The notes beneath the pieces are model-generated. The model ran no database searches, was not told the DNA's origin, and was given only the letters and a program-made list of their open reading frames with translations. From Zeimonas arvi (lineage in GTDB: Bacteria; Pseudomonadota; Gammaproteobacteria; Burkholderiales; Burkholderiaceae_E), in assembly GCF_008039575.1 (NCBI RefSeq), contig NZ_VDUY01000002.1, positions 1 to 64,000 on the forward strand: a stretch of DNA of 64,000 nucleotides, read 5' to 3'. The position numbers were made by a program, and so were the translations under genes. Positions 25,150 through 36,204 of the stretch are shown piece by piece (the stretch's first letter is position 1; each line of letters starts with the position of its first letter).

Positions 25150-26120
25150 GCGAGTTCGGCGACGGCATCCACGTCGTCGATTCCGGTTTCTTCCGCCCCC
25201 GGCTCGACGCGATCCACCTGATCGTCGAGCGGGGGAGGGTTGCGATCGTCGACACCGGGGTGAACGATTCGGTCCCGCGCGTGTTCGAGGCGCTGGCCGG
25301 GTTGGGGCTGGGGCCCGAGTCCGTCGACTGGGTCGTGCTCACCCACGTTCACCTGGACCACGCGGGCGGGGCGGGGCTGCTGATGAGCCGGCTGCCCGCG
25401 GCGCGGCTGCTCGTTCACCCGCGCGGCGCGCGGCACATGATCGACCCGGCCAGGCTGATGGCCGGCACGGTGGCGGTCTATGGCGCCGAAGCCGCCCGGC
25501 AGATGTACGGCGAGATCGTCCCGGTGCCGGCCGAGCGGGTGGTCGAGGCGCCCGACGGATTCGCGATCGAGCTTGCCGGTCGGCGGCTCGAGGCCATCGA
25601 CACTCCCGGGCACGCGAAGCACCACCTCTGCCTGGTCGATCGCAAGGCGGGAATCGTGTTCGCCGGCGACACCTTCGGGCTGTCCTACCGCGAGCTGGAC
25701 CAGGGCGATCGGCAGTTCGTCGTGCCCTCGACCACGCCGGTGCAGTTCGACCCGCCGGCGCTGCATGCGTCGATCGACCGCATCGCCGCGCTGCAACCGC
25801 GCGCGGTCGCGCTGACCCACTTCGGCCCGGTGGGCGACGTGCCTCGCCTGGCTGCCGATCTGCATCGCCAGATCGATGCCATGGTGGCGTTGGGGCGCGA
25901 CTGCGCGGCGCGCCTCGGCGATGCCGCGGCGGCCCCCGCACACGGCGTGCCGACCGAGGCGCTGCGCGAGTGCCTTCGCGACGGGATGCGCGAGCTGATC
26001 TTCACCGAGGCCCGCCGACAGGGATGGACGGCCGACGAAGCCGAGCTTCAGCGGATCTTCACGCTCGACATCGGGCTGAACGCCGACGGCCTGGCGGCCT
26101 GGCTGTCCGGTCAGGGCTGA
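25143..26120 (+). CDS. metallo-beta-lactamase fold hydrolase
   Basis: 325 aa. The GTG at 25143 is preferred (GGAG 8 bases upstream); the GTG at 25134 is possible. The metal-binding motif HVHLDHAGG lies at about 63-71, with HPRGARHM, PGHAKHHLC, AGDTFGL and THFGPVGD supplying further ligands. The C-terminal helical part (about 230-320) is typical of lactonase/thioesterase-like members. Coupled to the NUDIX gene; the substrate is unknown. Confidence 0.85.
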   Translation: MLSEFGDGIHVVDSGFFRPRLDAIHLIVERGRVAIVDTGVNDSVPRVFEALAGLGLGPESVDWVVLTHVHLDHAGGAGLLMSRLPAARLLVHPRGARHMIDPARLMAGTVAVYGAEAARQMYGEIVPVPAERVVEAPDGFAIELAGRRLEAIDTPGHAKHHLCLVDRKAGIVFAGDTFGLSYRELDQGDRQFVVPSTTPVQFDPPALHASIDRIAALQPRAVALTHFGPVGDVPRLAADLHRQIDAMVALGRDCAARLGDAAAAPAHGVPTEALRECLRDGMRELIFTEARRQGWTADEAELQRIFTLDIGLNADGLAAWLSGQG

Positions 26121-26121
26121 C

Positions 26122-26973
26122 TCAGGCCTGCCGCGCGGCGCCCCGCGTGCCGCGCAGCAGCGCGATCATCGCGGCGAAGACCTTGGGCGATCCGGCCACC
26201 ACTTCTTCGGCGAACAGGTAGTCGCCGTCGGCCGTGAAGTTGCCGATCAGGCCGCCAGCCTCGGTGATCAGCAGGCTGCCTGCGGCCACGTCCCAGGGCG
26301 AGAGACCCAGTTCGAAGAACGCGTCGAAGCGGCCGCAGGCGACGTAGGCCAGGTCGAGCGCCGCCGCGCCCGGCCGGCGCACGCCGGCGGCCTTCTCGGT
26401 GACTGCGCGCAGCATCGCCAGGTACTGGTCGAGGTTGTCGATCTTGCGGAACGGGAAGCCCGTGCCGACCAGCGACTCCTCGAGCCGGGTGCGCCTGGAC
26501 ACGCGGATCCGGCGGTCGTTCAGGAAAGCGCCGCGGCCCTTGGACGCGGTGAAGAGCTCGTCGCGCGATGGATCGTAGACGACCGCCTGCGTGACCAGGC
26601 CGCGCTGCATCAGGGCGATGGATATGCCGTATTGCGGCAGCCCGTGGATGAAGTTGGTCGTGCCGTCGAGCGGGTCGATGATCCAGATGTTCTCGGCCTC
26701 CATGACCTGCGCCATCTGGCCGCCGCCCTTCTTGCTGTCGACCTTCCGGCCGTTCTCCGAGTGACCCGACTCCTCTGCTAAGATCGAATGGCCCGGATAG
26801 GCGGTCAGCAGGGTGTCGATGATCGCCTCTTCCGACGCGTGATCGACCTCGGTCACGAAGTCGTTGCGCTGCTTGCGCGCGACCTGCAGCGTGTCGAGGT
26901 CGAGGCTCGCGCGATTGATGATTCGCCCGGCGCGGCGCGCCGCGCGAACCGCCACGTTCAGCATCGGATGCAT
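26122..26973 (-). CDS. suhB: inositol-1-monophosphatase family protein
   Basis: 283 aa from the ATG at 26973; an upstream frame extension is not supported. It has the family motifs [30 protein letters not shown] (Mg-binding Asp residues), [12 protein letters not shown] and the C-terminal [15 protein letters not shown]. It is slightly longer than most because of about 17 extra residues (with [10 protein letters not shown]) between the Glu motif and WIIDPLDG. SuhB-type proteins dephosphorylate inositol phosphates and, in Enterobacteria, join rRNA antitermination complexes. Divergent from trmJ. Confidence 0.93.
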   Translation of the reverse strand: MHPMLNVAVRAARRAGRIINRASLDLDTLQVARKQRNDFVTEVDHASEEAIIDTLLTAYPGHSILAEESGHSENGRKVDSKKGGGQMAQVMEAENIWIIDPLDGTTNFIHGLPQYGISIALMQRGLVTQAVVYDPSRDELFTASKGRGAFLNDRRIRVSRRTRLEESLVGTGFPFRKIDNLDQYLAMLRAVTEKAAGVRRPGAAALDLAYVACGRFDAFFELGLSPWDVAAGSLLITEAGGLIGNFTADGDYLFAEEVVAGSPKVFAAMIALLRGTRGAARQA

Positions 26974-27040
26974 GTACGGTGAGACCTCTTCGGTCTGTCT
27001 GTGTGCAATCCGCCATTGTAAGGGATTCGACCTGTCCGCC

Positions 27041-27928
27041 TTGCACCGTTCCGCGCCGCCGTGGTTCGAGCGCCTGGCGTTCGTGCTGGTGCGGCCGAGC
27101 CATCCCGGCAACGTGGGCGCGGTCGCTCGCGCCATGCGAACGATGGGCCTGCGCCGGCTGATCCTGGTCGACCCGCGCGAGCCAGACGTGCTCGCGCACC
27201 CCGAGGCGGTGGCGCGCGCCAGCGGCGCACACGACGTGCTCGCGCAGGCCCGCGTGGCGGCCACCCTCGACGAGGCGCTCGCGCCCTTCACGCTGGCGGT
27301 GGCGGTCAGCGCCGAGGCGCGCGAGTTCGGTCCGCAGCCCCGCCCGCCCGAAGCGATCGCAGTCGACGCGAGGGCGGCGCTGCTGGACACGCCCGACGCG
27401 CAGGTCGCCCTCGTGTTCGGGCCGGAGCGCACCGGCTTGTCCATCGAAGACGCCGCGCGCTGCCAGCTCATGTGCAGCATTCCGGGCGAACCCGACTACA
27501 ACTCGCTGAACCTGGCCCAGGCCGCACAGATCGTCGCCTACTGCCTGCGCTCGCTCGACCGGCTGCAGCCGCTCGCGACGAGTACCGGCGAGCCCGGTGA
27601 GGGGCCGGGAGAAGGGCTCGCGGAAGGAGGCCGCCCCGCCACGATCCAGGCGGTCGAGGGCTTCTTCGGCCATCTGCAGGAGGTCTTGATCCGCATCGGT
27701 TTCCTCGATCCGGCGCACCCCAAGCGGCTGATGCCGCGCCTGCGAAGGCTTTTCGGCCGCGCCCGGCTCGAGGACGAGGAGGTCGCGATCCTGCGCGGCG
27801 TCTGCACCCAGATCCTGAAGCTGGCGGATGGCGACATACACGGACCGAGCCGGTCGCGCGCCGTCGCCGGGCAAGGCCACCAGGAGCCGGCTCCCGCCGG
27901 ACCCGGCAAGCCCGCGGAGCGCGCTTGA
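27041..27928 (+). CDS. trmJ: tRNA (cytidine/uridine-2'-O)-methyltransferase, TrmJ
   Basis: About 295 aa. SPOUT-family features: [19 protein letters not shown] near the N-terminus, [11 protein letters not shown] (motif 2) and the knot-forming [17 protein letters not shown] (motif 3). A C-terminal helical extension is typical of TrmJ. It makes 2'-O-methyl at tRNA position 32. The start is uncertain: there is no ATG or GTG, so the TTG at 27041 is used, with a CTG at 27032 nearer the AAGGGA. It overlaps the next gene by 4 bases. Confidence 0.88.
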   Translation: MHRSAPPWFERLAFVLVRPSHPGNVGAVARAMRTMGLRRLILVDPREPDVLAHPEAVARASGAHDVLAQARVAATLDEALAPFTLAVAVSAEAREFGPQPRPPEAIAVDARAALLDTPDAQVALVFGPERTGLSIEDAARCQLMCSIPGEPDYNSLNLAQAAQIVAYCLRSLDRLQPLATSTGEPGEGPGEGLAEGGRPATIQAVEGFFGHLQEVLIRIGFLDPAHPKRLMPRLRRLFGRARLEDEEVAILRGVCTQILKLADGDIHGPSRSRAVAGQGHQEPAPAGPGKPAERA

Positions 27929-29112
27929 AGCCCCTGCGCATCCCGGCCGTCTACATGCGCGGCGGTGCCAGCAAGGGCGTCTTCTTCGAAGGCAAGGACC
28001 TGCCGCGCATGCATGCCGAGCGCGATGCGTTGCTGCTTCGCGTGATCGGCAGCCCCGACCCCGGCGGCCGACAGGCCGACGGCATGGGCGGGGGCATGCC
28101 AGGCGCCAGCAAGGTCGCGGTGGTCTCGCCGTCGCGGCGCGACGACTGCGATGTCGACTATCTGTTCGGGGCGGTCGCAATCGATCGGCCAGCCATCGAC
28201 TGGTCCGGAAACTGCAGCGACCTGTCGGCTGCGGTGGGGCCCTTCGCGATCGCCCAGGGGCTGGTGCCGGCTGTCGATGGCCTGACTCGCGTGCGCATCT
28301 GGCAGCAGGGCGTCGGGCAGCGGATCGACGCCTTCGTTCCGGTTCGACACGGCGAGGTGCTCGAGGAGGGGGCCTTCAGCGAGGAGGGCGTGCCGTTTCC
28401 GGGGGCCGAGATCCGGCTGGAGTTCCTGGCGGTCGACTCGCCGGCGACGGCGCTCCTGCCCACTGGGTCGCCGCAGGAGCTGCTGCGAATCGATGGCCTG
28501 GGCGAGGTGAGGGCCACGCTGGTCGGCGCCGGCGAACCGACCGTGATCGTGCGCGCCGACACGCTCGGCCTGAGCGGCCGCGAGCTGCCGGAGCAGCTGC
28601 GGGGCAAGCGCAAGCTGCTCGGTCTGCTCGAGGCGATCCGTGCCGAGGCGGCGGTCCGGATGGGGTTGGCCGAGACGCCCGAAGAGGCCGCTCGTTCGAG
28701 GCCCGACGCGCCCGGGCTCGCCTGGGTCGCGCGGCCGGCAGCCTATCGGAGCGTCGGCGGCGCCGAGATCGCGGCCGAGCGGATCGACCTGCTGGCGCGC
28801 TTCCTGTCGACAGGCAGGCCGCAGGCCGCCCTTGGCGACGGCGGGGCGATCGCGCTGGCCGCCGCCGCCGCGCTGCCCGGCTCCGTGGTCGGCGAGGTGG
28901 CGCGCACCCTGCCGGGCGTGCCGACCCGCATCGGCCACCCGGCGGGCACGCTCACCGTGGGCGCGGAGCTGTCGCTCGCCGACGGCGCCTGGCGCTTCGA
29001 CAAGGCGGTGCTGTCGCGCAGCGCCCGCAGGCTGATGAGCGGCTGGGTGCACTTGCCCTCGCGCCCGCCTGCGCTGGCCGACCGCGCGACCCGCGACCTG
29101 TTCAGGCCCTAA
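27925..29112 (+). CDS. PrpF-family protein (2-methylaconitate isomerase-like)
   Basis: 395 aa, TTG start overlapping the trmJ stop. PrpF motifs are seen: [48 protein letters not shown] and IGHPAGTL. The family folds like diaminopimelate epimerase and isomerises aconitate-type double bonds. No prp methylcitrate genes are nearby, so the substrate may differ from 2-methylaconitate. Co-transcribed with trmJ. Confidence 0.85.
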   Translation: MKPLRIPAVYMRGGASKGVFFEGKDLPRMHAERDALLLRVIGSPDPGGRQADGMGGGMPGASKVAVVSPSRRDDCDVDYLFGAVAIDRPAIDWSGNCSDLSAAVGPFAIAQGLVPAVDGLTRVRIWQQGVGQRIDAFVPVRHGEVLEEGAFSEEGVPFPGAEIRLEFLAVDSPATALLPTGSPQELLRIDGLGEVRATLVGAGEPTVIVRADTLGLSGRELPEQLRGKRKLLGLLEAIRAEAAVRMGLAETPEEAARSRPDAPGLAWVARPAAYRSVGGAEIAAERIDLLARFLSTGRPQAALGDGGAIALAAAAALPGSVVGEVARTLPGVPTRIGHPAGTLTVGAELSLADGAWRFDKAVLSRSARRLMSGWVHLPSRPPALADRATRDLFRP

Positions 29113-29146
29113 ACTCGCGGTCGCCGACAACTGGAGAACCGGAATC

Positions 29147-29890
29147 ATGTTCGAACGCCTGCGGGAAGACATCGCGAACGTGCTGGAGAAGGACCCGGCC
29201 GCACGTTCGACGCTCGAGGTGCTGCTCTGCTACCCGGGGATTCACGCAGTGCTGCTTCATCGCGGCGCCCACTATCTCTGGGCGGCGGGCCTGAGCACTC
29301 CGGCGCGCTGGGTGTCGCACCTGACCCGATTCCTGACCGGCATCGAGATCCACCCGGGCGCCACGATCGGGCGCCGCGTGTTCATCGATCACGGAATGGG
29401 CGTGGTGATCGGCGAGACAGCCGAAATCGGGGATGGCTGCACGATCTATCAGGGCGTCACGCTGGGCGGCACCTCGCTGGACAAGGGCAAGCGCCATCCC
29501 ACCCTCGAACCGGGCGTCGTGATCGGCGCGGGGGCGCAGGTGCTGGGGCCGTTCATCGTGGGCGCGGGCGCGCGCGTGGGGTCGAACTCGGTGGTGGTCA
29601 AGGCGGTGCCTGCCGGCGCGACGGCGGTCGGTATTCCAGCGCGGATCATCGTCGAGGAGGCCGACCGGCGCCGCGAGGAGCAGGCCGCGAAGATGGGCTT
29701 CTCCGCCTATGCGGTCACCCGCGACGCCGACGACCCGCTGGCAGTGGCGCTGCACCGGCTGATCGATCACGTGGCCGAGCAGGACCGGCAGATCGAGGCC
29801 CTCCAGCAATGCCTGCGGCGGATGGGCGCCGACGTGCAGGAATGCTGCGAGCCGCTGGATGCCGGTGCCCTGAACCGGATGGTGGACTAG
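29147..29890 (+). CDS. cysE: serine O-acetyltransferase
   Basis: 247 aa. The left-handed beta-helix hexapeptide repeats run from [17 protein letters not shown] to [21 protein letters not shown]. Catalytic and binding elements are [14 protein letters not shown] (His with Asp) and GVTLGGT with KGKRHP. It makes O-acetylserine for cysteine synthesis in the cytoplasm. The C-terminus is longer than usual, with a charged helix. The 3' ends of cysE and lpxH overlap by 4 bases (convergent). Confidence 0.95.
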   Translation: MFERLREDIANVLEKDPAARSTLEVLLCYPGIHAVLLHRGAHYLWAAGLSTPARWVSHLTRFLTGIEIHPGATIGRRVFIDHGMGVVIGETAEIGDGCTIYQGVTLGGTSLDKGKRHPTLEPGVVIGAGAQVLGPFIVGAGARVGSNSVVVKAVPAGATAVGIPARIIVEEADRRREEQAAKMGFSAYAVTRDADDPLAVALHRLIDHVAEQDRQIEALQQCLRRMGADVQECCEPLDAGALNRMVD

Positions 29891-30705
29891 GCGCCCGAAG
29901 CGGATAGCCAGCCGTCGGTCTCGAAGCCGCCGGCGTCGGCCCACAGGAAGCCGCCGCGGCCGTCGATCGCATCCCAGTCGGGCAGAACCCAGCGCCGGGC
30001 AGCCTGGCCGTCCAGCAGCCAGCGGTGGCAGGCCGGCCGGTGCGTGTGGCCGTGGATCAGCAGCCTCGCCCCGGCCTTGCGCAGCAGCGCGTCGACCGCG
30101 CCCGCGTTGACATCCGACGGATAGCGCGCGGCCTTGACCCGCTCGCTCTGGGCGCGGGCCGAGCGCGCGAAGGCCAGCCGCTCGGGCATCGGCCGGGCCA
30201 GGAAGGCGCTGCGCCAATCAGGCGCGCGGATCTCGGCGCGGATTCGCTGGTAATCGATGTCGTCGGTGCAGAGCGCGTCGCCGTGCGCCAGCACCGCCGG
30301 TTGGCCGAACAGTCCGACCAGGCAGGGATCGTCGAGCATGGTGGCGCCGCATCGCTGGGCAAAGCGCGGCTCAGCAGGCTCGCCGCCGCCCGCGTCGAGC
30401 AGGAAATCGCGGTTGCCGCGCATCACGTAGAACCGGCGGCCGCTGGCGCCGATGCGGGCGAACAGCGCCTGGGCGTCGGCCGCGACCGCGTCCGGCTGGT
30501 CGTCGCCGACCCAGGCCTCGAAGAGGTCACCGAGCAGGAACACGTGGCTCGCCTGGGGCCAGGCCGCTTCGAGCCGCTGGAAGAACAGCGTCGCCGTCGC
30601 CGGGTCGTGATCGCCCAGGTGCATGTCCGAGCCGAACAGCGCGACGTCGCTGCCCGACAGGGACGGCCCGTGGGCGAGGCAGGACCCGGATGCGGCCACG
30701 AGCAC
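29887..30705 (-). CDS. lpxH: UDP-2,3-diacylglucosamine diphosphatase
   Basis: 272 aa, GTG start (30705 or 30699). Calcineurin-like metallophosphatase motifs are complete: [40 protein letters not shown] and IHGHTHRP. LpxH makes lipid X in the lipid A pathway at the inner membrane face. The N-terminus carries a 20-residue extension before the usual start. It follows the cyclophilin gene with a 5-base gap, so they form one unit. Confidence 0.93.
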   Translation of the reverse strand: MLVAASGSCLAHGPSLSGSDVALFGSDMHLGDHDPATATLFFQRLEAAWPQASHVFLLGDLFEAWVGDDQPDAVAADAQALFARIGASGRRFYVMRGNRDFLLDAGGGEPAEPRFAQRCGATMLDDPCLVGLFGQPAVLAHGDALCTDDIDYQRIRAEIRAPDWRSAFLARPMPERLAFARSARAQSERVKAARYPSDVNAGAVDALLRKAGARLLIHGHTHRPACHRWLLDGQAARRWVLPDWDAIDGRGGFLWADAGGFETDGWLSASGA

Positions 30706-30710
30706 AGGGA

Positions 30711-31301
30711 TCAGCGCGGCGCGCCGACCACCGCGATCGAGTCGATGACGACCGCGTCGCCGGGCACGTCGCGGTAGGGGCCGACCGTGCGGGTAGGCAT
30801 TGCGCGGATCTTGTTCACCACGTCCATCCCGCGGATGACCTTGCCGAATACCGCATAACCGTGACCGTCGGGCTGCGGATAGTTCAGGCCGGCATTGTCG
30901 ACCACATTGATGAAGAACTGCGAGGTTGCCGAATCGGGGTCGCCGGTGCGCGCCATCGCGACCCAGCCGGTGTCGTTGCGCAGGCCGTTGCGCGATTCGA
31001 TGGCGATTGCCGCGCGGGTGGGCTTCGGTCGCAGGCCGCCCTCGTAGAGATCCTTCGTGAAGCCGCCGCCCTGGATCATGAAGTTGCCGATGACCCGGTG
31101 GAAGATCGTGCCGGCGTAGAAGCCGTCGTTCACGTACTTCAAGAAATTGTCGACGGTGCCCGGTGCCTTGTCCGGATAGAGCTCGATCACGAATTCGCCG
31201 GCCGAAGTCTTGACCAGCACCTGCGGATTCGCGGCCGCGGCATCGTCGGGGGCGGCCAGCGCGAACATCAGGGCGCCGATCAGCGGAAGCTTGCGGAACA
31301 T
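30711..31301 (-). CDS. ppiA: periplasmic cyclophilin-type peptidyl-prolyl isomerase
   Basis: 196 aa with an N-terminal signal peptide (LPLIGALMFALAAPDDAAAA, cleavage near 24). The cyclophilin core has NFLKYVNDGFYAGTIFHRVI, FMIQGGGF, ATSQFFINV and GYAVFGKVI. It catalyses proline cis-trans isomerisation on exported proteins. Usual length for a bacterial PpiA-type protein. Upstream lies a TPR protein on the same strand. Confidence 0.9.
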   Translation of the reverse strand: MFRKLPLIGALMFALAAPDDAAAANPQVLVKTSAGEFVIELYPDKAPGTVDNFLKYVNDGFYAGTIFHRVIGNFMIQGGGFTKDLYEGGLRPKPTRAAIAIESRNGLRNDTGWVAMARTGDPDSATSQFFINVVDNAGLNYPQPDGHGYAVFGKVIRGMDVVNKIRAMPTRTVGPYRDVPGDAVVIDSIAVVGAPR

Positions 31302-31374
31302 TCTGTGGACTCCTGGAGGAAGGAACTGGAGGAAGGAAACGTAGGCGGGGCGAGGACGGGACTGGCGCCAGCGC

Positions 31375-32064
31375 TCAGCGCGATCCGGGCAGCGGCGCCG
31401 CGCCGGGCGCCGCTGGGGCGATCTGTCGCGAGAGCTCGCGCGCCAGCCTGAGCCTGGACGCGACCGCGGCGTTCGCCGGCTCGAGCTCGGCCGCGCGCTG
31501 CCAGGCGCGTATCGCGAGCCGCAGGTGAAGGTCGCCGAGGTTCTCGTGGGCCAGTGCGTAGGAGGGCAGCGCGCGCACCGCTTCGTCGAGCGCGGCGCGC
31601 GCCAGGTCGAGCTCGCCGCGCGCGGCGTGCAACGCCGCCAGGTTGTTGTGCGGCTCGGGCAGCTCGGGGAACTGCCGGGTGAGCGCCTGGAAGACCTCGA
31701 TGGCGGCGGCGTCCTTGCCCTGGCCGCTCAGGATCACGCCTTTCAGGAAGCGCAGGCGCACGTCGGAGGGTGACTCCTTCAGCGCGACCTCGATCGCGGC
31801 GAGCGCGTCGTCGGGCTTGCCCTCGTCGGCGAGCCGCTGGGCCTGGGCGTAGGCGGTGTCGGCGGCGCGCGGATCGGACATGGCCGGCATCGGCGAGCCG
31901 GGCGCGAGCAAGGCGGGCAGCTCGGTCGAGGCGGGCGACTGGGCCATCGCCGCAGCCCCGAAGAATGCGGCGGCGAGGGCGCCCCACAGCGCGCAGGCGG
32001 CGACCACATGGGCGGCCCAAGGGGCGGCAGGACGGCTCAGGCCCGGTGCTATACTCGATCGCAT
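31375..32064 (-). CDS. exported TPR-repeat protein
   Basis: 229 aa. A hydrophobic signal or anchor (about 17-41, [22 protein letters not shown]) precedes several TPR units ([65 protein letters not shown]). The build suggests a periplasmic or envelope scaffold. Its ATG lies inside the cysS promoter region, so the two genes start back to back. Function unknown. Confidence 0.85.
   Translation of the reverse strand: MRSSIAPGLSRPAAPWAAHVVAACALWGALAAAFFGAAAMAQSPASTELPALLAPGSPMPAMSDPRAADTAYAQAQRLADEGKPDDALAAIEVALKESPSDVRLRFLKGVILSGQGKDAAAIEVFQALTRQFPELPEPHNNLAALHAARGELDLARAALDEAVRALPSYALAHENLGDLHLRLAIRAWQRAAELEPANAAVASRLRLARELSRQIAPAAPGAAPLPGSR
32050..32055 (+). promoter_or_regulatory. extended -10 (TGCTATACT) of cysS
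   Basis: TATACT with an upstream TG one base away lies 61 bases before the cysS ATG and overlaps the first codons of the divergent TPR gene. No good -35 is seen, as is common for extended -10 promoters. Confidence 0.5.
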
Positions 32065-32115
32065 CCCTGCATTCTAGCAACGCGCGGCCGTCGGCCCGGC
32101 GCGTCCTGCGCGCTC

Positions 32116-33555
32116 ATGCTCCGCCTCTACAACACGCTCACCCGCAGCAAGGAAGAATTCGTCCCGCTGGAACCCGGCCGCGCGCGGATGTACGTGTGCG
32201 GCATGACCGTCTACGACTGGTGCCACGTGGGGCACGCCCGCGTGCTGGTGGTGTTCGACGTGGTGCAGCGCTGGTTGCGCGCCTCGGGCTACCAGGTCAC
32301 CTACGTCCGCAACATCACCGACATCGACGACAAGATCATCCGTCGCGCGGTCGAGAATGGCGAGACCATGCGCGAGCTCACCGAGCGCTTCATCGGCTTC
32401 ATGCACGAAGATGCCGACGCGCTGGGCGTTCAGCGGCCCGATCACGAGCCGCGCGCCACGCAGTACGTGCCGCAGATGCTCGGCCTGATCGACCGGCTCG
32501 AGAAGAACGGCCTTGCCTATCGTGCGGCGGACGGCGACGTCAATTACTCGGTGCGTCGTTTTGGCGGCTACGGCCGGCTGTCCGGCAAGTCGCTCGACGA
32601 CCTGCGCGCCGGCGAGCGGGTGTCCGTCGACGACGCCAAGCAGGATCCGCTCGACTTCGTGCTCTGGAAGGCTGCCAAGGCCGACGAGCCCGACGAGGCC
32701 AGATGGGCCTCGCCCTTCGGTCCGGGGCGCCCCGGCTGGCATATCGAGTGCTCGGCCATGGCCACCAGCCTGCTCGGCAAGACCATCGACATCCACGGCG
32801 GCGGCGCCGATCTGCAGTTCCCGCACCACGAGAACGAGATTGCCCAGAGCGAAGGGGCGCTGGGCTGCCAGTTCGTGCGCTACTGGATGCACAACGGCTT
32901 CGTGCGCGTCGACGACGAGAAGATGTCGAAGTCGCTGGGCAACTTCTTCACGATCCGCGAGGTGCTGAAGAAGTTCGACGCCGAGGTGGTGCGGCTGTTC
33001 ATCCTGCGCGCGCACTACCGCTCCCCGCTCAACTACTCCGACGCCCATCTCGAGGACGCCCGCCAGGCGCTGCTGCGGCTGTACGGCGCGCTCGATGCGG
33101 CAGCCGCCGCCGATGCCGCCGCGCGGGCGGCGCTCGCCGCGCCGGCCGGCGAGGCGCCGATCGACTGGTCAGCGCCCGCCGCCGCGCGTTTTCGCGAGGC
33201 CATGGACGACGACTTCAATACGCCGATCGCCTTGTCCGTCCTGTTCGACCTTGCCGCCGAGGCCCACCGCAGCGCCTCCTCCCAGGCGGTGCGCGAGCTG
33301 CGACAACTGGCCGGCCTGCTGGGCCTGCTCGCCCGCGACCCGGCCGAGGTGCGCCGCAGCGGCCTGCACGGCAGCGAGGCCGCGATTTCGGCAGGCGCGC
33401 CGGACGACGCCGCGATCGAAGCCGCGATCGCCGAGCGGGTCGCCGCCAAGAAAGCGAAGGACTGGGCAGAGGCCGACAGGATCCGCGACGCGCTGAGCGT
33501 GCAGGGCATCGTGCTCGAAGACGGTCCCGGTGGCACGACCTGGCGGCGCGCCTGA
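32116..33555 (+). CDS. cysS: cysteinyl-tRNA synthetase
   Basis: 479 aa. Class I synthetase motifs: [18 protein letters not shown] (zinc Cys and HIGH box), [18 protein letters not shown] (zinc-binding Cys/His region) and [10 protein letters not shown] (KMSKS). The C-terminal anticodon-binding domain includes the [13 protein letters not shown] signature. Essential cytoplasmic enzyme that charges tRNA-Cys. Full length. The ATG at 32116 is the first after the promoter. Confidence 0.97.
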   Translation: MLRLYNTLTRSKEEFVPLEPGRARMYVCGMTVYDWCHVGHARVLVVFDVVQRWLRASGYQVTYVRNITDIDDKIIRRAVENGETMRELTERFIGFMHEDADALGVQRPDHEPRATQYVPQMLGLIDRLEKNGLAYRAADGDVNYSVRRFGGYGRLSGKSLDDLRAGERVSVDDAKQDPLDFVLWKAAKADEPDEARWASPFGPGRPGWHIECSAMATSLLGKTIDIHGGGADLQFPHHENEIAQSEGALGCQFVRYWMHNGFVRVDDEKMSKSLGNFFTIREVLKKFDAEVVRLFILRAHYRSPLNYSDAHLEDARQALLRLYGALDAAAAADAAARAALAAPAGEAPIDWSAPAAARFREAMDDDFNTPIALSVLFDLAAEAHRSASSQAVRELRQLAGLLGLLARDPAEVRRSGLHGSEAAISAGAPDDAAIEAAIAERVAAKKAKDWAEADRIRDALSVQGIVLEDGPGGTTWRRA

Positions 33556-33559
33556 GCGG

Positions 33560-34582
33560 ATGAAACCCTTCTGGGTCCATTCCGGGCTGGCCTTGCTCGA
33601 CGTGGACGAGCACGGTGGCCTCATCGTCACCGACGAGTTCCTGGCGGCCTACCTGCGCCGGCCCGAGCTCGCGCCGGTGCCCGAGTCCTGCGCCGCCGAG
33701 CGCGCGCTGCACACCGGCCTGCTGGCGGCGCCGCGGGCGGCGGTTCCGGACGCGCAACTGGCCGGCTTGGCCGATCCCGATGCCCGCGACAACTGGCGCA
33801 TGTTCCTGCGCTTTCGCGACCGGCTGCTGGGCGCGCCCAACCTGCAGGCGGCCTACGTGGCCGTCTTCGCCGATGCGCAGCGTGCGGGCCGGATCGACGT
33901 GCCGCCGCTCTTCGTGGACCAACTCGCGCAGATCATCGTCCACCATCTGCTGGCCGACTGCGAAGACGGGCTGATGCTGCGTGTGGCCGAGCTGTGGTTC
34001 CGCGAGCAGCGGGTGTCGATCGCCGACAACCGGGTGCTGCTGGCCGACCTCGAAACGGTCGACGCGCGTCGCGAGGACCAGGGGCTCGGCGATCTCGGCC
34101 GGTTGCTGGCCCAGGCGCAGGTCGCTGCCCGCGGCGTGGACCTGGAGGTCATCGACCGCGAGAATGCCGAGGCCTATTTCGGCCGTGACGAGCGCCACGA
34201 CTTCGCGGTCGAGCTCACGCACGGGCGCACCGCCTCGGCCATGCTCTGCGACCTCCTTCGCCGCTGGGTCGGGCACCTGCTCGGCGTGGCGGTCAAGGTC
34301 CGCACGCTGGCCCAGATCGAGGACCAGCGGTGGCGCTGGCATGTCGGGCTCGACGTCGAATCGAGCAAGCTGCTCGACACGCTCTGGCGAGACGGCGGCC
34401 TCACGCCGGACGAGCATCGCCGCCTGCTGCTGCTGATGCGGCTGGACTTCGAGCGCCTGGAAGACCAGGATCCACAGTTGGCCGGCAAGCCGGTCTACCT
34501 GGCGCTTGCCATGGACGAGGATGGGGTGCTGCGCATGAAGCCGCAGAACCTGCTCTTCAACCTGCCGTTGCGCGGGCACTGA
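33560..34582 (+). CDS. DUF6352 family protein
   Basis: 340 aa from the ATG at 33560, five bases after the cysS stop. It begins MKPFWVHSGLALL and carries YLRRPELAPVPESC, ADPDARDNWRMFLRFRDRLL and VPPLFVDQLAQIIVHHLL, a pattern I know from betaproteobacterial proteins annotated DUF6352. No catalytic motif is evident. Probably co-transcribed with cysS. Function unknown. Confidence 0.85.
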   Translation: MKPFWVHSGLALLDVDEHGGLIVTDEFLAAYLRRPELAPVPESCAAERALHTGLLAAPRAAVPDAQLAGLADPDARDNWRMFLRFRDRLLGAPNLQAAYVAVFADAQRAGRIDVPPLFVDQLAQIIVHHLLADCEDGLMLRVAELWFREQRVSIADNRVLLADLETVDARREDQGLGDLGRLLAQAQVAARGVDLEVIDRENAEAYFGRDERHDFAVELTHGRTASAMLCDLLRRWVGHLLGVAVKVRTLAQIEDQRWRWHVGLDVESSKLLDTLWRDGGLTPDEHRRLLLLMRLDFERLEDQDPQLAGKPVYLALAMDEDGVLRMKPQNLLFNLPLRGH

Positions 34583-34588
34583 TACACT
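34583..34588 (+). promoter_or_regulatory. candidate -10 (TACACT) for the glycosylase/accA/tilS run
   Basis: GATACACT lies just after the DUF6352 stop, 31 bases before the glycosylase ATG. No -35 of note. It may add a start point inside a longer read-through operon. Confidence 0.35.
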
Positions 34589-34618
34589 GCGCGCCCGCCG
34601 CGAGGATAGCCCGAGCCG

Positions 34619-35236
34619 ATGAAACCCGACTTCTGGGACGACGCCTGCCGCGACCTGTCGCGGCGCGATCCGGTCATGGGGCGGATCATCGCCGAACGGG
34701 GCCATGCCCATCTGGTGTCGCGCGGAGATCCCTTCCAGACCCTGGCGCGTTCGATCGTGGGCCAGCAGATCTCGGTGAAGGCGGCGCAATCGGTCTGGAA
34801 CCGCTTCGAAGCGGCCGCCGGCGAGGTCGTTCCGCTGCGGGTCTCGCGGATGCGCGTGGCCACCTTGCGAAACTGCGGGCTGTCCGAGCGCAAGGCCGAG
34901 TACCTGAAGGACCTGGCCAGGCGCTTCCATGTCGGCGAGGTCGATCCCACGCACTGGCCTTCGCGCGACGACGAGGCCATCATCGCCGAATTGGTGACGG
35001 TCCGCGGAATCGGCCGCTGGACAGCGGAAATGTTTTTGATATTCAATCTGTTGCGGCCCGATGTTCTTCCAGTGGATGACCTCGGCTTGCTGCGCGGAAT
35101 CGAGAAGCACTACCGGAACGGGGCGAGCGTGACGCGACGCGAGGCGCGGCAGCTGGGCGAAGCCTGGCGCCCCTGGAGAACGGTCGCCACCTGGTACTTG
35201 TGGCGCAGCCTCGAGCCGGTGCCCGTGGAGTACTGA
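34619..35236 (+). CDS. HhH-GPD DNA glycosylase (3-methyladenine type, AlkA-like)
   Basis: 205 aa. The helix-hairpin-helix block [17 protein letters not shown] (about 128-144) is followed by the catalytic Asp in [10 protein letters not shown] (about 147-156). [16 protein letters not shown] is the usual N-terminal signature. It cuts alkylated bases from DNA. It lacks the iron-sulfur loop of EndoIII and the N-terminal domain of E. coli AlkA. Its stop overlaps the accA start by one base, a conserved Burkholderiales arrangement. Confidence 0.9.
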   Translation: MKPDFWDDACRDLSRRDPVMGRIIAERGHAHLVSRGDPFQTLARSIVGQQISVKAAQSVWNRFEAAAGEVVPLRVSRMRVATLRNCGLSERKAEYLKDLARRFHVGEVDPTHWPSRDDEAIIAELVTVRGIGRWTAEMFLIFNLLRPDVLPVDDLGLLRGIEKHYRNGASVTRREARQLGEAWRPWRTVATWYLWRSLEPVPVEY

Positions 35237-36204
35237 TGAAGACGACTTTCCTGGATTTCGAGCAGCAGATCGCGGACCTCGAGCAGAAGATCGAGGCGCT
35301 GCGCTTTGCGCAGGAAGACTCGGCGCTGGACATCGCCGACGAGGTCGAGCGACTGCAGAAGAAGAGCGTGGTCCTCGTCAAGGAGACCTACGCCAAGCTC
35401 ACACCCTGGCAGACCGCGCTGGTCGCCCGCCATCCGCAGCGGCCTTACACGCTCGACTACGTCAAGGCGATCTTCACCGACTTCCACGAGCTTCACGGCG
35501 ATCGCGCGTTCTCCGACGATCCGGCCATCGTGGGCGGGCTGGCCCGCTTCAACGGCCAGTCGGTGATGGTGATCGGCCACCAGAAGGGGCGCGACACCAA
35601 GGAGCGCGGTTACCGGAATTTCGGCATGCCGCGGCCGGAGGGCTATCGCAAGGCCCTGCGGCTGATGAAGCTGGCCGAGAAGTTCGAGATTCCGGTGCTC
35701 ACCTTCGTGGACACGCCGGGCGCCTTCCCGGGCATCGGCGCCGAGGAACGCAACCAGTCCGAAGCGATCGGGCGGAACCTGTTCGAGATGGCCGCGCTGC
35801 GGGTGCCGATCGTGACCACGATCATCGGCGAAGGCGGCTCGGGTGGCGCGCTGGCGATCGCGGTCGGCGACGTCACGCTGATGCTGCAGTACTCGGTCTA
35901 TTCGGTGATCTCGCCCGAGGGCTGCGCGGCCATTCTCTGGAAGAGCGCCGAGAAGGCGCCCGACGCCGCGGAAACCCTGGGCATCACCGCTCAGCGCCTC
36001 AAGACCCTGGGCCTGGTCGACAAGGTCGTCACCGAACCGGTGGGCGGCGCCCACCGTGATCCGCAGCAGATGGCGCTGCTGCTCAAGCGCGCCCTGTCCG
36101 ACTCGCTGCGCCAGTTGCAGGGCATGCGGCTCGACGACCTGCTCAGGCATCGCCTCGAGCGGATCATGGCCTATGGCAAGTTCAAGGAGACCGGGCAGGG
36201 CTGA
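35236..36204 (+). CDS. accA: acetyl-CoA carboxylase carboxyltransferase subunit alpha
   Basis: 322 aa. The N-terminal helix ([18 protein letters not shown]), [47 protein letters not shown] and [10 protein letters not shown] are all canonical. With AccD it transfers carboxyl from biotin to acetyl-CoA, the first step of fatty acid synthesis. Full length. TGATG coupling to the preceding glycosylase gene. Confidence 0.97.
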   Translation: MKTTFLDFEQQIADLEQKIEALRFAQEDSALDIADEVERLQKKSVVLVKETYAKLTPWQTALVARHPQRPYTLDYVKAIFTDFHELHGDRAFSDDPAIVGGLARFNGQSVMVIGHQKGRDTKERGYRNFGMPRPEGYRKALRLMKLAEKFEIPVLTFVDTPGAFPGIGAEERNQSEAIGRNLFEMAALRVPIVTTIIGEGGSGGALAIAVGDVTLMLQYSVYSVISPEGCAAILWKSAEKAPDAAETLGITAQRLKTLGLVDKVVTEPVGGAHRDPQQMALLLKRALSDSLRQLQGMRLDDLLRHRLERIMAYGKFKETGQG